Source: Phycisphaerae bacterium (GTDB taxonomy: Bacteria > Planctomycetota > Phycisphaerae > UBA1845 > PWPN01). Taken from it: 47,000 bases of DNA. The DNA lies in NCBI GenBank assembly GCA_035384605.1, contig DAOOIV010000032.1:1-47000 (forward strand), read 5' to 3'. The notes under the pieces were generated by a model that worked only from the letters and a program-made list of their open reading frames with translations, ran no database searches and was not told where the DNA came from. Shown here in pieces: positions 9,316 through 16,984 of this stretch (position 1 is the first letter of the stretch; every line of letters begins with the position of its first letter). The position numbers and the translations under genes were made by a program.

Positions 9316-10470
9316 CTAAATCGCCTCGTCGCACTCGCCCAGTTGCAGAGGATAACGGCCATATTCCTGCGCAAGCCGAACAGCATAATCATAGCTGTCG
9401 AAAGACACGCTGTCCGGCACGCTGTGATCCGACTGCATGATGTAGCCGCCGCCCTTGGCCGCGTTCAGCTTGCGAAGGACCTCCCGGCGGATCTGCTCGC
9501 GGTCATTGGTCGCAAGCACCCGTACGTCGATATTCCCGTTGAACGCCCATCGACGGCCGTACTGTCTCTTGAGCTCTACCACATCCAGGCCCGCCTTGGC
9601 TTCCAGCGGGTTGTAGCCGTCGACGCCGGCTTCGATCATATCTTCGTAGATGACCGACGCGTTTCCGCAGCCGTGGTAGATGGTTTTCAGCCCGGCCGCG
9701 CGAGCCACGTCGCACAGCCGCTTGAGCTGCGGCTTGTATACGCTTCGCCAGTAGTCGGGCGAGAAAAACATCCCTCGTGTGTAAGCGATGTCGCCCCAGA
9801 TGTAGAGGCCGGTCAGCCGACCCTTCGCCGCGGCAATCTCAGCCTCGGCAATGCCCACCAGAAAGTCGCCCAACCGCTCGATGAACCGGGCCAGCCGCTC
9901 AGGCTCCTCGGCCATCTTGTACAGGGCGTTTTCGGTCCCGATGATCCGCCAGAGCATCTCGTGCGGCTCGCACACCGCTCCAAAAACGCAGAAGTCATCG
10001 GCGTAAGCTTTGACCCGGTCAATCCAGGGTGGCAAGTTGAGATTGAGGCTGTCGCCCACCGAGTTGATCTGGTCGTCCAAGGCCGCGAAATAACGCCGCT
10101 CATCGTGCGGATCGTCGAACCGCAGGGCCTCCATCTGCTCGAAACTCGTGTGCGCGAAGTCCACGTACATCGGCATGGGGCAGGAGGCGTGCACTTCGAT
10201 CGTCGCCCCGAAACCCGTCTTGACAGTTCTGATCTCCTGTGTCTCGCGGACGATCTGGATGCCTGTCAGGTGTGGGTCCATGTTGGGCGTGATGACCACC
10301 ATGTCCAGGTCCCAGTGGCGGTAGGGGTCGAAGCCGTCGCCGATCTTGCCCTCGCGCCTGGCCCGGCGGATGAAGTTGGTCCAGAAGAACTCGCCGACCG
10401 GAACGCGATCGGTCTCCCGATGCTCCAACGCAGCCATGATGCGGTCGATCTTGACTTGGGCATGACTCAC
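9316..10470 (-). CDS. Uroporphyrinogen decarboxylase-fold protein (MtaA/CmuA-like), second of two
   Basis: First gene of the three-gene minus-strand unit, 384 residues from a GTG at 10470 that has GGAG nine bases upstream. An ATG at 10506 without a clear ribosome site would add 12 residues. It belongs to the same superfamily as the 7951-8994 product but is clearly diverged. The H266-x-C268-G motif (YHGCGN) matches the zinc-binding H-x-C of MtaA-type methyltransferases. The C-terminal YIMQSDHSVPD segment replaces the usual Cys-containing loop. Having two such proteins around an L-rhamnose mutarotase suggests they act on a deoxysugar or its methyl ether (inference). There is no corrinoid protein in the window. 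Confidence 0.8.
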   Translation of the reverse strand: MSHAQVKIDRIMAALEHRETDRVPVGEFFWTNFIRRARREGKIGDGFDPYRHWDLDMVVITPNMDPHLTGIQIVRETQEIRTVKTGFGATIEVHASCPMPMYVDFAHTSFEQMEALRFDDPHDERRYFAALDDQINSVGDSLNLNLPPWIDRVKAYADDFCVFGAVCEPHEMLWRIIGTENALYKMAEEPERLARFIERLGDFLVGIAEAEIAAAKGRLTGLYIWGDIAYTRGMFFSPDYWRSVYKPQLKRLCDVARAAGLKTIYHGCGNASVIYEDMIEAGVDGYNPLEAKAGLDVVELKRQYGRRWAFNGNIDVRVLATNDREQIRREVLRKLNAAKGGGYIMQSDHSVPDSVSFDSYDYAVRLAQEYGRYPLQLGECDEAI

Positions 10471-10716
10471 AAGAATGGTCTCCGAGCTCTGGGCCGTTAC
10501 CAACATGTCTGTGGATGCGGAGTCTACCCATTGATATCGGGCGCCACAATGCTTGGCCGGCAGGGAGCTGGGCATGAACGACGTGAAGGGGGCGAGGAAA
10601 ACGAAAGCCGTGCGTCGCGACGGGACAGGACATCGGTCACGCTGAGAAGCGGCTGTCAGCAAATCGAAGACGATGTTGGCGTGGTCATCGGCAGAACAAA
10701 CCACGAGGATCCTGAA

Positions 10717-11733
10717 ATGAACATGACAAACAAGGTGACGTGGACGGTGCTGGTTGGTGTTTCGGTCATGGCAAGTGTGCCGGTGAAGCTCGCGCAGACA
10801 ACGCAGGAGGACAAGACCTGTCTCCAGGCGTCGGCCGAGGACCTGCAGTGGTGCCGGGAAGCTCGCTTCGGCCTGTTCGTCTGCTGGGGGCCGGTGACGC
10901 TCAAAGGCACCGAGATCGGCTGGTCACGCGGCGGCGAGCGCCGCGGCGCCGGCGAGAACAAGAACGGAATCCCGGTTGAGGTGTACGACAACCTCTACAG
11001 GCAGTGGAAGCCGACGAAGTTTGATGCCCGGCTGTGGTGTCAGGCCGCGAAGGACGCCGGGATGAAGTACTTGATCTTCCTCGTCAAGCACCACGACGGC
11101 TATTGCCTGTACGATACAAAGCTCACAGACTACAGGAGCACCAGCCCCGAGGCGGCATGGCAGCACGACGTGATGGCCGACCTAACCAAGGCTTGCCGGG
11201 AGTCGGGGCTCAAGCTGTTCATCTATGATTCCCAACCGGACTGGCATCATCCCGACTACCACACCGCGCATCATCATCGCTACATCGAGTATCTCCACGG
11301 ACAGATTCGCGAGTTGCTGACCAACTACGGCCGGATCCACGGTCTTTGGTTCGACGGCTTGGGAGGTAAGGCTGATGACTGGGACGCCCCGACGCTCTTC
11401 AAGCTCGTTCGCGTGTTTCTGCCCCACATCATCATCAGTAACCGTTGCCGCCTGCCCGGCGACTTCGACACACCCGAGCAGAAAATCGGCAAGTTCCAGA
11501 CTCACAGGCCGTGGGAATCCTGTATTAACCTCGGCATGCAGTGGTCCTGGAAGCCCAACAACCCCATCAAGTCATTCAAGGAATGCATCGGGTTACTCGT
11601 GCGCTGCGCAGGGGGCGACGGCAACCTCGCCCTCAATGTCAGCCCGACACCCGATGGTGATTTCGAACCTCAGCAGCTCGATCAACTGAAGGAAATCGGC
11701 GGGTGGCTGGCAAGGTACGGCGAGAGCATCTAA
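10717..11733 (+). CDS. Alpha-L-fucosidase (GH29), catalytic part, ended by an in-frame TAA
   Basis: A 338-residue product with a signal-like N-terminus ending near MASVPVKLAQ. GH29 hallmarks are visible: RFGLFVCWG, the KHHDG segment with His125/His126, and GLWFDG with the probable nucleophile Asp213. GAGG at 10705 lies eight bases before the ATG. GH29 enzymes are normally about 430-500 residues, and this one stops right after the helix ending WLARYGESI. At that point family members typically read Tyr-Gly-Thr-Arg. Here the expected Tyr codon is TAA, and the next codons in the same frame encode GTRGGPF. A single base change therefore probably created the stop. The substrate would be terminal alpha-L-fucose. 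It is divergent from the uroD/rhaM unit. Confidence 0.85.
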   Translation: MNMTNKVTWTVLVGVSVMASVPVKLAQTTQEDKTCLQASAEDLQWCREARFGLFVCWGPVTLKGTEIGWSRGGERRGAGENKNGIPVEVYDNLYRQWKPTKFDARLWCQAAKDAGMKYLIFLVKHHDGYCLYDTKLTDYRSTSPEAAWQHDVMADLTKACRESGLKLFIYDSQPDWHHPDYHTAHHHRYIEYLHGQIRELLTNYGRIHGLWFDGLGGKADDWDAPTLFKLVRVFLPHIIISNRCRLPGDFDTPEQKIGKFQTHRPWESCINLGMQWSWKPNNPIKSFKECIGLLVRCAGGDGNLALNVSPTPDGDFEPQQLDQLKEIGGWLARYGESI

Positions 11734-12006
11734 GGTACTCGCGGCGGTCCGTTCCAGCCGGGTGATTGGGGTGCGAGCACACACCGGGGCTCTACGGTTG
11801 ACTTGCATGTGCTGAAAGCGGACACTGCCCCGCTTGTCCTGCCCGCGTTGCCGTCCCCAATACGTGGTTCTTCGATGCTGACGGGTGGCAGGGTTTCTGT
11901 CGTTCAAACTGACGAAACCACGAATGTGACTCTGACCCCCGAGGCACGGCAGGCGGACGATGCAATCGTGGTCTTGCAGCTGGAAAACCGTATCGGCGGC
12001 CCTTGA
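11734..12006 (+). pseudogene. Severed C-terminal domain of the GH29 alpha-L-fucosidase
   Basis: Ninety codons directly after the TAA stay open in the same frame as the fucosidase, up to TGA at 12004-12006. They read like the usual C-terminal beta domain: GTRGGPFQPGDWG at the beginning, VLKADTAPLVLPALP in the middle and DDAIVVLQLEN near the end. Joined to the upstream part the product would be about 429 residues, normal for GH29. No ribosome site or start suggests independent translation. Either the gene is a recent pseudogene, the stop is read through, or the base is an assembly error. Confidence 0.8.
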
Positions 12007-12078
12007 GAGCCACCTGCAGACAGGGCGAGTGGACCCGGGGTTCAAGCAGGTGACGGTTATCGGCCGATCTATGTATCA

Positions 12079-12867
12079 GTGCATACGCTTGCAGTCATCA
12101 TGGCCCGGGCTGGCAGCAAGGGCCTGCCCGACAAGTGCAGTCTGCCCCTCTGCGGGCGGCCGTTGATCTCATACACCATCGGGCATGCCCAGGAAGCCCG
12201 CCTCGTCAGTGCCATTGTTCTGACAACCGACTCGGCGACGACCAAGAGCGTCGCGCAGGCGGCAGGTATCCGGGTGATCGACCGTCCGGTCGAACTGGCC
12301 GGCGATACCGCCTCCGTCGTTGACACTGTGCGCCATGCCGTCGAGGTCTACGAGCAACAGACCCGGCATAAGGTCGACATAGTGGTCATTTTGTACGGCA
12401 ACATCCCGGTCCGTGCACCCGGCATCGTCGATCGTTGCGTGGACCATCTCATTCGCGCGGGTTGCGACTCGGTTCGGACCGTCGCCCCCGTGACCAAGCA
12501 GCATCCGGACTGGATTCATCGCCTCGAAGGTGACAAGCTCGTCCAGTTCCGCCCCAATACCATTCACCGTCGGCAGGATCTGGAACCGCTGTACTATCAC
12601 GACGGCGCGGTCATCGCCGTCAAGCGAGACAGCCTGTTCACCCCGGAGGCATTCGAGAACCCACACGGTTTCTTCGGCCGCGACCGTCGCGCCGTCGTGC
12701 AGAACCCCGAGGATGCGGTGGACGTCGATACCCGAGTCGACCTGTTTCTGGCAGAGGCCATCCTGCGGGCACGCGGAGAAGCGGCCGTTGCCGACGCCCC
12801 GGCAGCGGCCTGTCGACGCCCGCCGTTTACGGCCGCTGCGGTCCATACGGTTACTCATGACAGATGA
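12079..12867 (+). CDS. neuA: Acylneuraminate cytidylyltransferase (CMP-sialic acid synthetase)
   Basis: A 262-residue nucleotidyltransferase of the CMP-NeuAc/CMP-Kdo synthetase family. It has the N-terminal nucleotide loop ARAGSKGLPDK, LTTDS near residue 50, a QHPDW segment and the C-terminal NPEDAVDVDT motif. It joins CTP to a nonulosonic acid to make the CMP-activated sugar. The start is a GTG at 12079, placed three residues before the first strand as in relatives; no strong ribosome site is visible. Its end overlaps neuB by 11 bases, so neuA-neuB-neuC form one unit. The exact sugar (Neu5Ac, or a legionaminic or other acid) is not decided by sequence alone. Confidence 0.9.
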   Translation: MHTLAVIMARAGSKGLPDKCSLPLCGRPLISYTIGHAQEARLVSAIVLTTDSATTKSVAQAAGIRVIDRPVELAGDTASVVDTVRHAVEVYEQQTRHKVDIVVILYGNIPVRAPGIVDRCVDHLIRAGCDSVRTVAPVTKQHPDWIHRLEGDKLVQFRPNTIHRRQDLEPLYYHDGAVIAVKRDSLFTPEAFENPHGFFGRDRRAVVQNPEDAVDVDTRVDLFLAEAILRARGEAAVADAPAAACRRPPFTAAAVHTVTHDR

Positions 12868-13918
12868 TGCTCGCAAGTCATTCCGGATTGGCCCAGCAAC
12901 GGTCGGCGACGGCAGCCCCGTGTATGTGATTGCCGAAGCCGGCGTCAATCACGACGGCCGCGTTGATGTCGCGCGCGAACTGATCCACGCCGCAGCCAAC
13001 GCCGAGGCCGATGCCGTGAAATTCCAGTTGTTCTCCGCCGATCGCTTGGTCACGAAATCGGCGGCCACGGCTGACTACCAGAAACAGGCCTCTCAGGGTG
13101 ACACGCAGCGGGACATGCTGGCACGCCTGGAGTTGGCGCGTGAGCAATTTGCGGAGTTGTCCGCGTACGCCCGTTACTGCGACATCGAGTTCCTTGCCAC
13201 GCCGTTCGGCATCGACGATCTGAAGTTCCTCGTGTCCATCGGTGTGCAGGCGATCAAGCTGGCTTCGACCGATATCGTCAACGATCCGCTGCTGGACGCG
13301 GCGGTTGCGTCCGGATTGCCCGTAATAGCCTCAACCGGGGCCGCTAGTGAGGCGGAGATTGCCCGGGCCGTCGAACGATTCAAGCAGCCTGGCGCTGGCC
13401 CATTGGCCCTGCTTCATTGTGTGAGCTGTTACCCCACTCCGGAAGCACAGGCCAACCTCGGAGCGATCGGTGCGTTGGCTCGCAGGTTCGATTGTCTCAC
13501 AGGTTTCAGCGATCACACCGAGAGTGTCAGCATGGGCGGCTACGCGGCCGCGGCAGGCGCTCGCATCATCGAGAAGCACCTGACGTTGGACCGCTCGCGA
13601 CCGGGGCCCGACCATGCATTTTCCCTCGAACCGACAGCCATGGCCGAGTACATCCGCCAGATCCGGTACGTTGAGAGGCTCTTGGGCGACGGCAGCGTCG
13701 GATCGCAGGAGTGCGAGGACGAGGTTCGCCGGTTGGCTCGCGGCAATATCGTCTCGACGAGAGACATCCGGGCGGGCGAGGTGCTCAATGCCGAAATGCT
13801 GACGATCAAACGGGCAGGTGGGGGGCTTTGGGCATCCGAGTTGCAGACGATCATCGGGCGGCGGGCCAAGGTCGACATTCCGGCCGATACGGCCATCCAG
13901 CGGGAATGGGTTTCGTGA
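12857..13918 (+). CDS. neuB: N-acetylneuraminate (sialic acid) synthase
   Basis: A 353-residue enzyme with the NeuB TIM barrel at residues 15-280 and a C-terminal SAF/antifreeze-like domain at about 290-350. Motifs: VIAEAGVNHDG, KFQLFSADRLVTKSA, HCVSCYPTP, GFSDHT and the metal/substrate region EKHLTLDRSRPGPDH. It condenses ManNAc (or ManNAc-6-P or a relative) with phosphoenolpyruvate. The ATG at 12857 lies inside the end of neuA, an 11-base overlap, and the stop overlaps the GTG of neuC by four bases. That order fits a coordinated CMP-sialic acid pathway. Legionaminic acid synthase is the main alternative. Confidence 0.92.
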   Translation: MTDDARKSFRIGPATVGDGSPVYVIAEAGVNHDGRVDVARELIHAAANAEADAVKFQLFSADRLVTKSAATADYQKQASQGDTQRDMLARLELAREQFAELSAYARYCDIEFLATPFGIDDLKFLVSIGVQAIKLASTDIVNDPLLDAAVASGLPVIASTGAASEAEIARAVERFKQPGAGPLALLHCVSCYPTPEAQANLGAIGALARRFDCLTGFSDHTESVSMGGYAAAAGARIIEKHLTLDRSRPGPDHAFSLEPTAMAEYIRQIRYVERLLGDGSVGSQECEDEVRRLARGNIVSTRDIRAGEVLNAEMLTIKRAGGGLWASELQTIIGRRAKVDIPADTAIQREWVS

Positions 13919-15114
13919 CCACGAATCGCAGGCAAGAGCGGAAGCGACGATCTCGCAATCTTCGCGTGGCGGTCGTGACCGGTACTCGGGCCGAGTTCGG
14001 TCTTCTCGAGCCCGTGCTGCGCGCGATGCAACGCCGGCCGCGTCTCGATCCCCGACTGATCGTCACCGGCATGCATTTGCTGCCTCAATTCGGCCGGACG
14101 GTTGATCAGATTCGGGCAGCCGGTTGGCGCGTCCACGCGACGGTGCGCATGCAATCAGGTCGCGGCGTAAGCGAAGAGCCCGAGGCCTTGGCCCACGGCA
14201 TCTCCGGAATTGCCCGGGCTCTCGACAGGCTTGATTGCCCCGTAGCGCTGGTCTTGGGAGACCGGATCGAGGCTTTTGCGGCTGCATGTGCGGCTACTGT
14301 TGCGCGTCGCGTCTTGTGTCACATCCACGGCGGCGACCGGGCACTGGGCGACTTGGACGACATCTACCGCGACGCAATCAGTCGCATGGCCCATGTTCAT
14401 CTGGCGGCCTCGCAGGAAGCCGTTCTTCGCCTGCGGCGAATGGGTGAGGAACCTTGGCGGATTCACCTGGTTGGGGCGCCCGGGCTTGACGACATTCGAG
14501 CATTCCATACACGGTGGGGTCAACGTGCCCGACGCACGAACGTGCGTTTGCAGGAACTGATCGGTCCGCTGGCCGGACGGTCCTATGCCGTGGTGATCCA
14601 GCATCCAATCGGCCGGTCCGATTCGGCGGAAGCCGCCACCATGCGGCGAGTGCTGAAGTCAGTTGAGGCCGCCGATCTTGACGGAGTGATCATCTTTCCG
14701 AACAGCGACGCGGGTCACAAGGGAATAGTCCGCGAGATCGCCCGATGGCAGAAACGCCGGCAGTGGCTGGTATTCCGGTCGTTGCCTCGTGAAGACTATC
14801 TGCTGCTTGCCTCGCATGCTGCTGTGTTGGTGGGCAACTCTTCCAGCGGCATTATCGAGTCCGCCACCTTGGGCGTACCTGCGATAAATATCGGACCTCG
14901 GCAGGAGGGCCGTCTTCGGTGTGGCCCGTCGGTGGTCGATGTGCCTGATCGGTCCCAGGCAATTCGCAGGGCGGTGGCACGCGCCGCTACGGCTGCCCGT
15001 CCCGCTCAGGCAAGGTCTGTCTACGGCGACGGGCGGGCCGGGGAACGGATTGCGGATATCCTCGGGCGGCTCCGTCTGGGTGATCGCCTGATACGAAAAC
15101 GCCTGATGTTCTGA
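13915..15114 (+). CDS. neuC: UDP-N-acetylglucosamine 2-epimerase (hydrolysing), NeuC type
   Basis: A 399-residue GT-B-fold epimerase with VVTGTRAEFGLLEPVL near residue 25, the HIHGGDRALGD segment that marks the NeuC/LegG hydrolysing branch, and VGNSSSGIIE near residue 305. It converts UDP-GlcNAc to ManNAc plus UDP, supplying the neuB substrate. The GTG at 13915 overlaps the neuB stop (GTGA). An ATG at 13906 would add three residues. The residues before RVAVVTG are very basic (RRQERKRRSR), longer than usual for the family. With neuA and neuB this gives a full route from UDP-GlcNAc to CMP-sialic acid. No sialyltransferase or transporter is next to it. Confidence 0.88.
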   Translation: MTTNRRQERKRRSRNLRVAVVTGTRAEFGLLEPVLRAMQRRPRLDPRLIVTGMHLLPQFGRTVDQIRAAGWRVHATVRMQSGRGVSEEPEALAHGISGIARALDRLDCPVALVLGDRIEAFAAACAATVARRVLCHIHGGDRALGDLDDIYRDAISRMAHVHLAASQEAVLRLRRMGEEPWRIHLVGAPGLDDIRAFHTRWGQRARRTNVRLQELIGPLAGRSYAVVIQHPIGRSDSAEAATMRRVLKSVEAADLDGVIIFPNSDAGHKGIVREIARWQKRRQWLVFRSLPREDYLLLASHAAVLVGNSSSGIIESATLGVPAINIGPRQEGRLRCGPSVVDVPDRSQAIRRAVARAATAARPAQARSVYGDGRAGERIADILGRLRLGDRLIRKRLMF

Positions 15115-15232
15115 TCCTTCTTCCAGTCTGCGCCTTTGCCGATTCCGCGGCCGCCCGACCGGCGTGGGGCCCCCGGCCGCGTCGCGAAGCCGGCATGCCG
15201 GTGCGTTACCGGCCCCCCCAGGAGGGTTGAAG

Positions 15233-15265
15233 ATGGGTTCCCGCACCAGCGGCGGACAAGGCTAA
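15233..15265 (+). other. Possible ten-codon leader peptide frame
   Basis: A short frame, MGSRTSGGQG then TAA, begins six bases after a full AGGAGGG at 15220-15226. The ribosome site is stronger than those of most genes here. No terminator/antiterminator pair could be established downstream, so this may be chance. Confidence 0.2.
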
Positions 15266-15449
15266 CTTTTGCATTGGCAAGGTCGAGAGACCGTGCCGCC
15301 GGCCTAACCGGAACAAGTGAGTGCTGCCGGTGGGCGCAGTCTCGCATCCGTGCCAGGTAGAGTCGCGATCGCCACCTGCAAGGCCCGATTTTCGAGTGGC
15401 CAGGGCCGGTTTGCAGCTAAAGCCCGGACGTCCGAGCGACGATGATGAC

Positions 15450-15467
15450 CGGGCGGGCAAACGCCCG
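15450..15467 (+). other. Stem-loop upstream of the HDOD gene
   Basis: CGGGCG and CGCCCG form a perfect six-base stem around the loop GGCAAA. No T-run follows. It lies 33 bases before repeat copy B and could be a terminator for neuABC or part of the repeat context. Confidence 0.3.
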
Positions 15468-15499
15468 TCCAGAACATCGGTCTCGGCCGTCGTGACTGA

Positions 15500-15558
15500 T
15501 GTGCGTTTTGCACGCATGTTTCTGGACCACGGCGAGCCTTGGTTGCGGTCCGCCTTAG
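15500..15558 (+). repeat. Dispersed repeat, copy B
   Basis: It shares tgtgcg, ttgcacgcatgtttctgga, ttggttgcgg and the end box cgccttag with copies C and D, but lacks their internal cccgcaaaaag segment. It ends 20 bases before the start codon of the HDOD gene. The minus strand reads ATKA, PETC, Q-N-AHQ, with several silent differences from copy A. Confidence 0.6.
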
Positions 15559-15578
15559 TCTGAAAAGGACGCGATCTG

Positions 15579-16463
15579 ATGCCACCTTCACCGGTCGCCA
15601 TGGAACCCGAGCAGGTCGTCAAGATCATGCTCGGAAAAATCGGGGACATCGCCACACTTCCCGAGGTGACGGCCCAGATCATCGCGGCGGTGGACGATCC
15701 CAAGAGCACCGCTCACGATCTTCATAATATCATCAAGAACGATCCGGCGCTGGCCACGAAAATCCTCAAGGTTGTCAACTCGGCGTTCTATGGCCTCCCG
15801 GGCCAGGTATCCGATCTGGACAGGGCCATCGTTTTGCTGGGACTCAGCGCGGTTAAGAATATCGCCATTTCGGCCTCGATCAGCCGCCTGTTCACCGCCG
15901 AGAAGATCAGCGATCAATTCAGCGCCCGCGATATCTGGCGACACAGCGTGGGCGTCGCCGTGGCCACCCGCCAGTTTTGCACGATGATCGGCAGGAAATC
16001 CTCTGCCGAAGAGGCGTTTCTCGCCGGCTTGATCCACGACCTTGGCATTCTCATCGAACGACAGGCCAATCCCGAGCAGTTGGCCGAGATCATTGGTACT
16101 GCCGGCAAGCGAGAACAGGCATTTCACGTGATCGAGACCGAGATCCTGGGCGTGGATCATCAGATCCTCGGAGCCGCCCTGGCCGCCAAGTGGAAGTTCC
16201 CGCGGGGCCTCCAGACAGTCATGGGCTATCACCACCGCATCGACGTCCTCAGCGCCGAGAACCGCCTGCTGCCGGTTATTGTTCACATCGCCGACACGCT
16301 CTGTTGCCATGACAGCGTCGGTTTCTACCTCACGGCCGCCGACCAGAAAATCGACGAAGGACTCTTGCAGTCAGTCGGGCTTTCAGAGGCGGATTTCATG
16401 ACCGTCCGCGAGAGCCTCATGGAGCAGGTCGAACAGGCCGAAACCATCTTGATGGGCGGCTGA
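15579..16463 (+). CDS. HDOD-domain signalling protein
   Basis: A 294-residue protein filled by one HDOD domain (about residues 20-225), related to HD phosphohydrolases but without a full metal-binding HD set. Visible landmarks are LPEVTAQIIAAV at the beginning, DPALATKILKVVNSAFYG, and LAGLIHDLGI near residue 150. HDOD proteins act in two-component, cyclic-nucleotide and motility signalling in many bacteria; a specific role cannot be assigned. AAGGA at 15564 sits nine bases before the ATG. It is monocistronic by spacing. The upstream region carries repeat copy B. Confidence 0.9.
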   Translation: MPPSPVAMEPEQVVKIMLGKIGDIATLPEVTAQIIAAVDDPKSTAHDLHNIIKNDPALATKILKVVNSAFYGLPGQVSDLDRAIVLLGLSAVKNIAISASISRLFTAEKISDQFSARDIWRHSVGVAVATRQFCTMIGRKSSAEEAFLAGLIHDLGILIERQANPEQLAEIIGTAGKREQAFHVIETEILGVDHQILGAALAAKWKFPRGLQTVMGYHHRIDVLSAENRLLPVIVHIADTLCCHDSVGFYLTAADQKIDEGLLQSVGLSEADFMTVRESLMEQVEQAETILMGG

Positions 16464-16984
16464 GGGATGACTGCCTCGGTATCGGCCGATTCCGCGAAGC
16501 ATTCCGACAGGCGATATTCTGATCCGACAAATGAGATGCTGCTGCGGGCAGGATTTGCCCCAACGGCCGCGGGACCGAACATGATCGCGCCATCTCACGA
16601 TACCCCACTGCGGCAAGGCTTGGTGATCGAGTTCTGAGCCCGGTACGTTCCGTCCCCAGCGAAGATCAATCGTGCTCAGTCATCTACTCATTCGTCCCGG
16701 TCGGCTTTTCGGGCTCGCGGGCCTTCCGCCGAGCAGACCGGCGGACGTCGTGCGTAGGGGTAGGATATGTTCTTGGTCGTCGTTGACCCACGGGTCTTAT
16801 GGGGGCTTCGGCCACTTGCATGACCAGAGAGTAGATGCCGTCCTTGCGGTAGGTGGCCAGGTCCGTGATGCTTTCCAGCTACCTCTTTTCCCATATTCCC
16901 CTTGCGTGGCCGCTGCGTTGACGGTACGATGAGATTCGTCGCGGAGTCGGCTTCTTTCGGGCGTCTTCGTTGAGGGTCAAGCTG
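16464..16984 (+). other. 521-bp intergenic region with a possible gene relic
   Basis: No intact gene is visible. On the minus strand at about 16885-16800 one frame reads ESITDLATYRKDGIYSL followed by VMQVAEAP, which looks like genuine protein sequence without a start or continuation. It may be a decayed fragment. A GAGGG ribosome site at 16972-16976 serves the next gene. Confidence 0.35.

Larger units (their letters stand above)
15115..15578 (+). other. 464-bp intergenic region before the HDOD gene
   Basis: It contains a GC-rich inverted stretch (gccggcatgccgg, then ccggtgcgttaccgg) at about 15190-15212, a possible ten-residue leader frame at 15233-15265, a hairpin at 15450-15467 and repeat copy B at 15500-15558. 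I see no larger gene. Confidence 0.5.

Noticed and set aside
9313..10716. Upstream extension of the fucosidase frame
   Set aside because: This part is antisense to the second uroD-like gene. The signal-like N-terminus and the ribosome site at 10705 place the real start at 10717.
15588..16310. Minus-strand frame of 240 codons
   Set aside because: Antisense to the HDOD gene, without protein-like character.
16672..16932. 86-codon plus-strand frame
   Set aside because: No ribosome site and no protein character; the opposite strand in this interval looks more protein-like.
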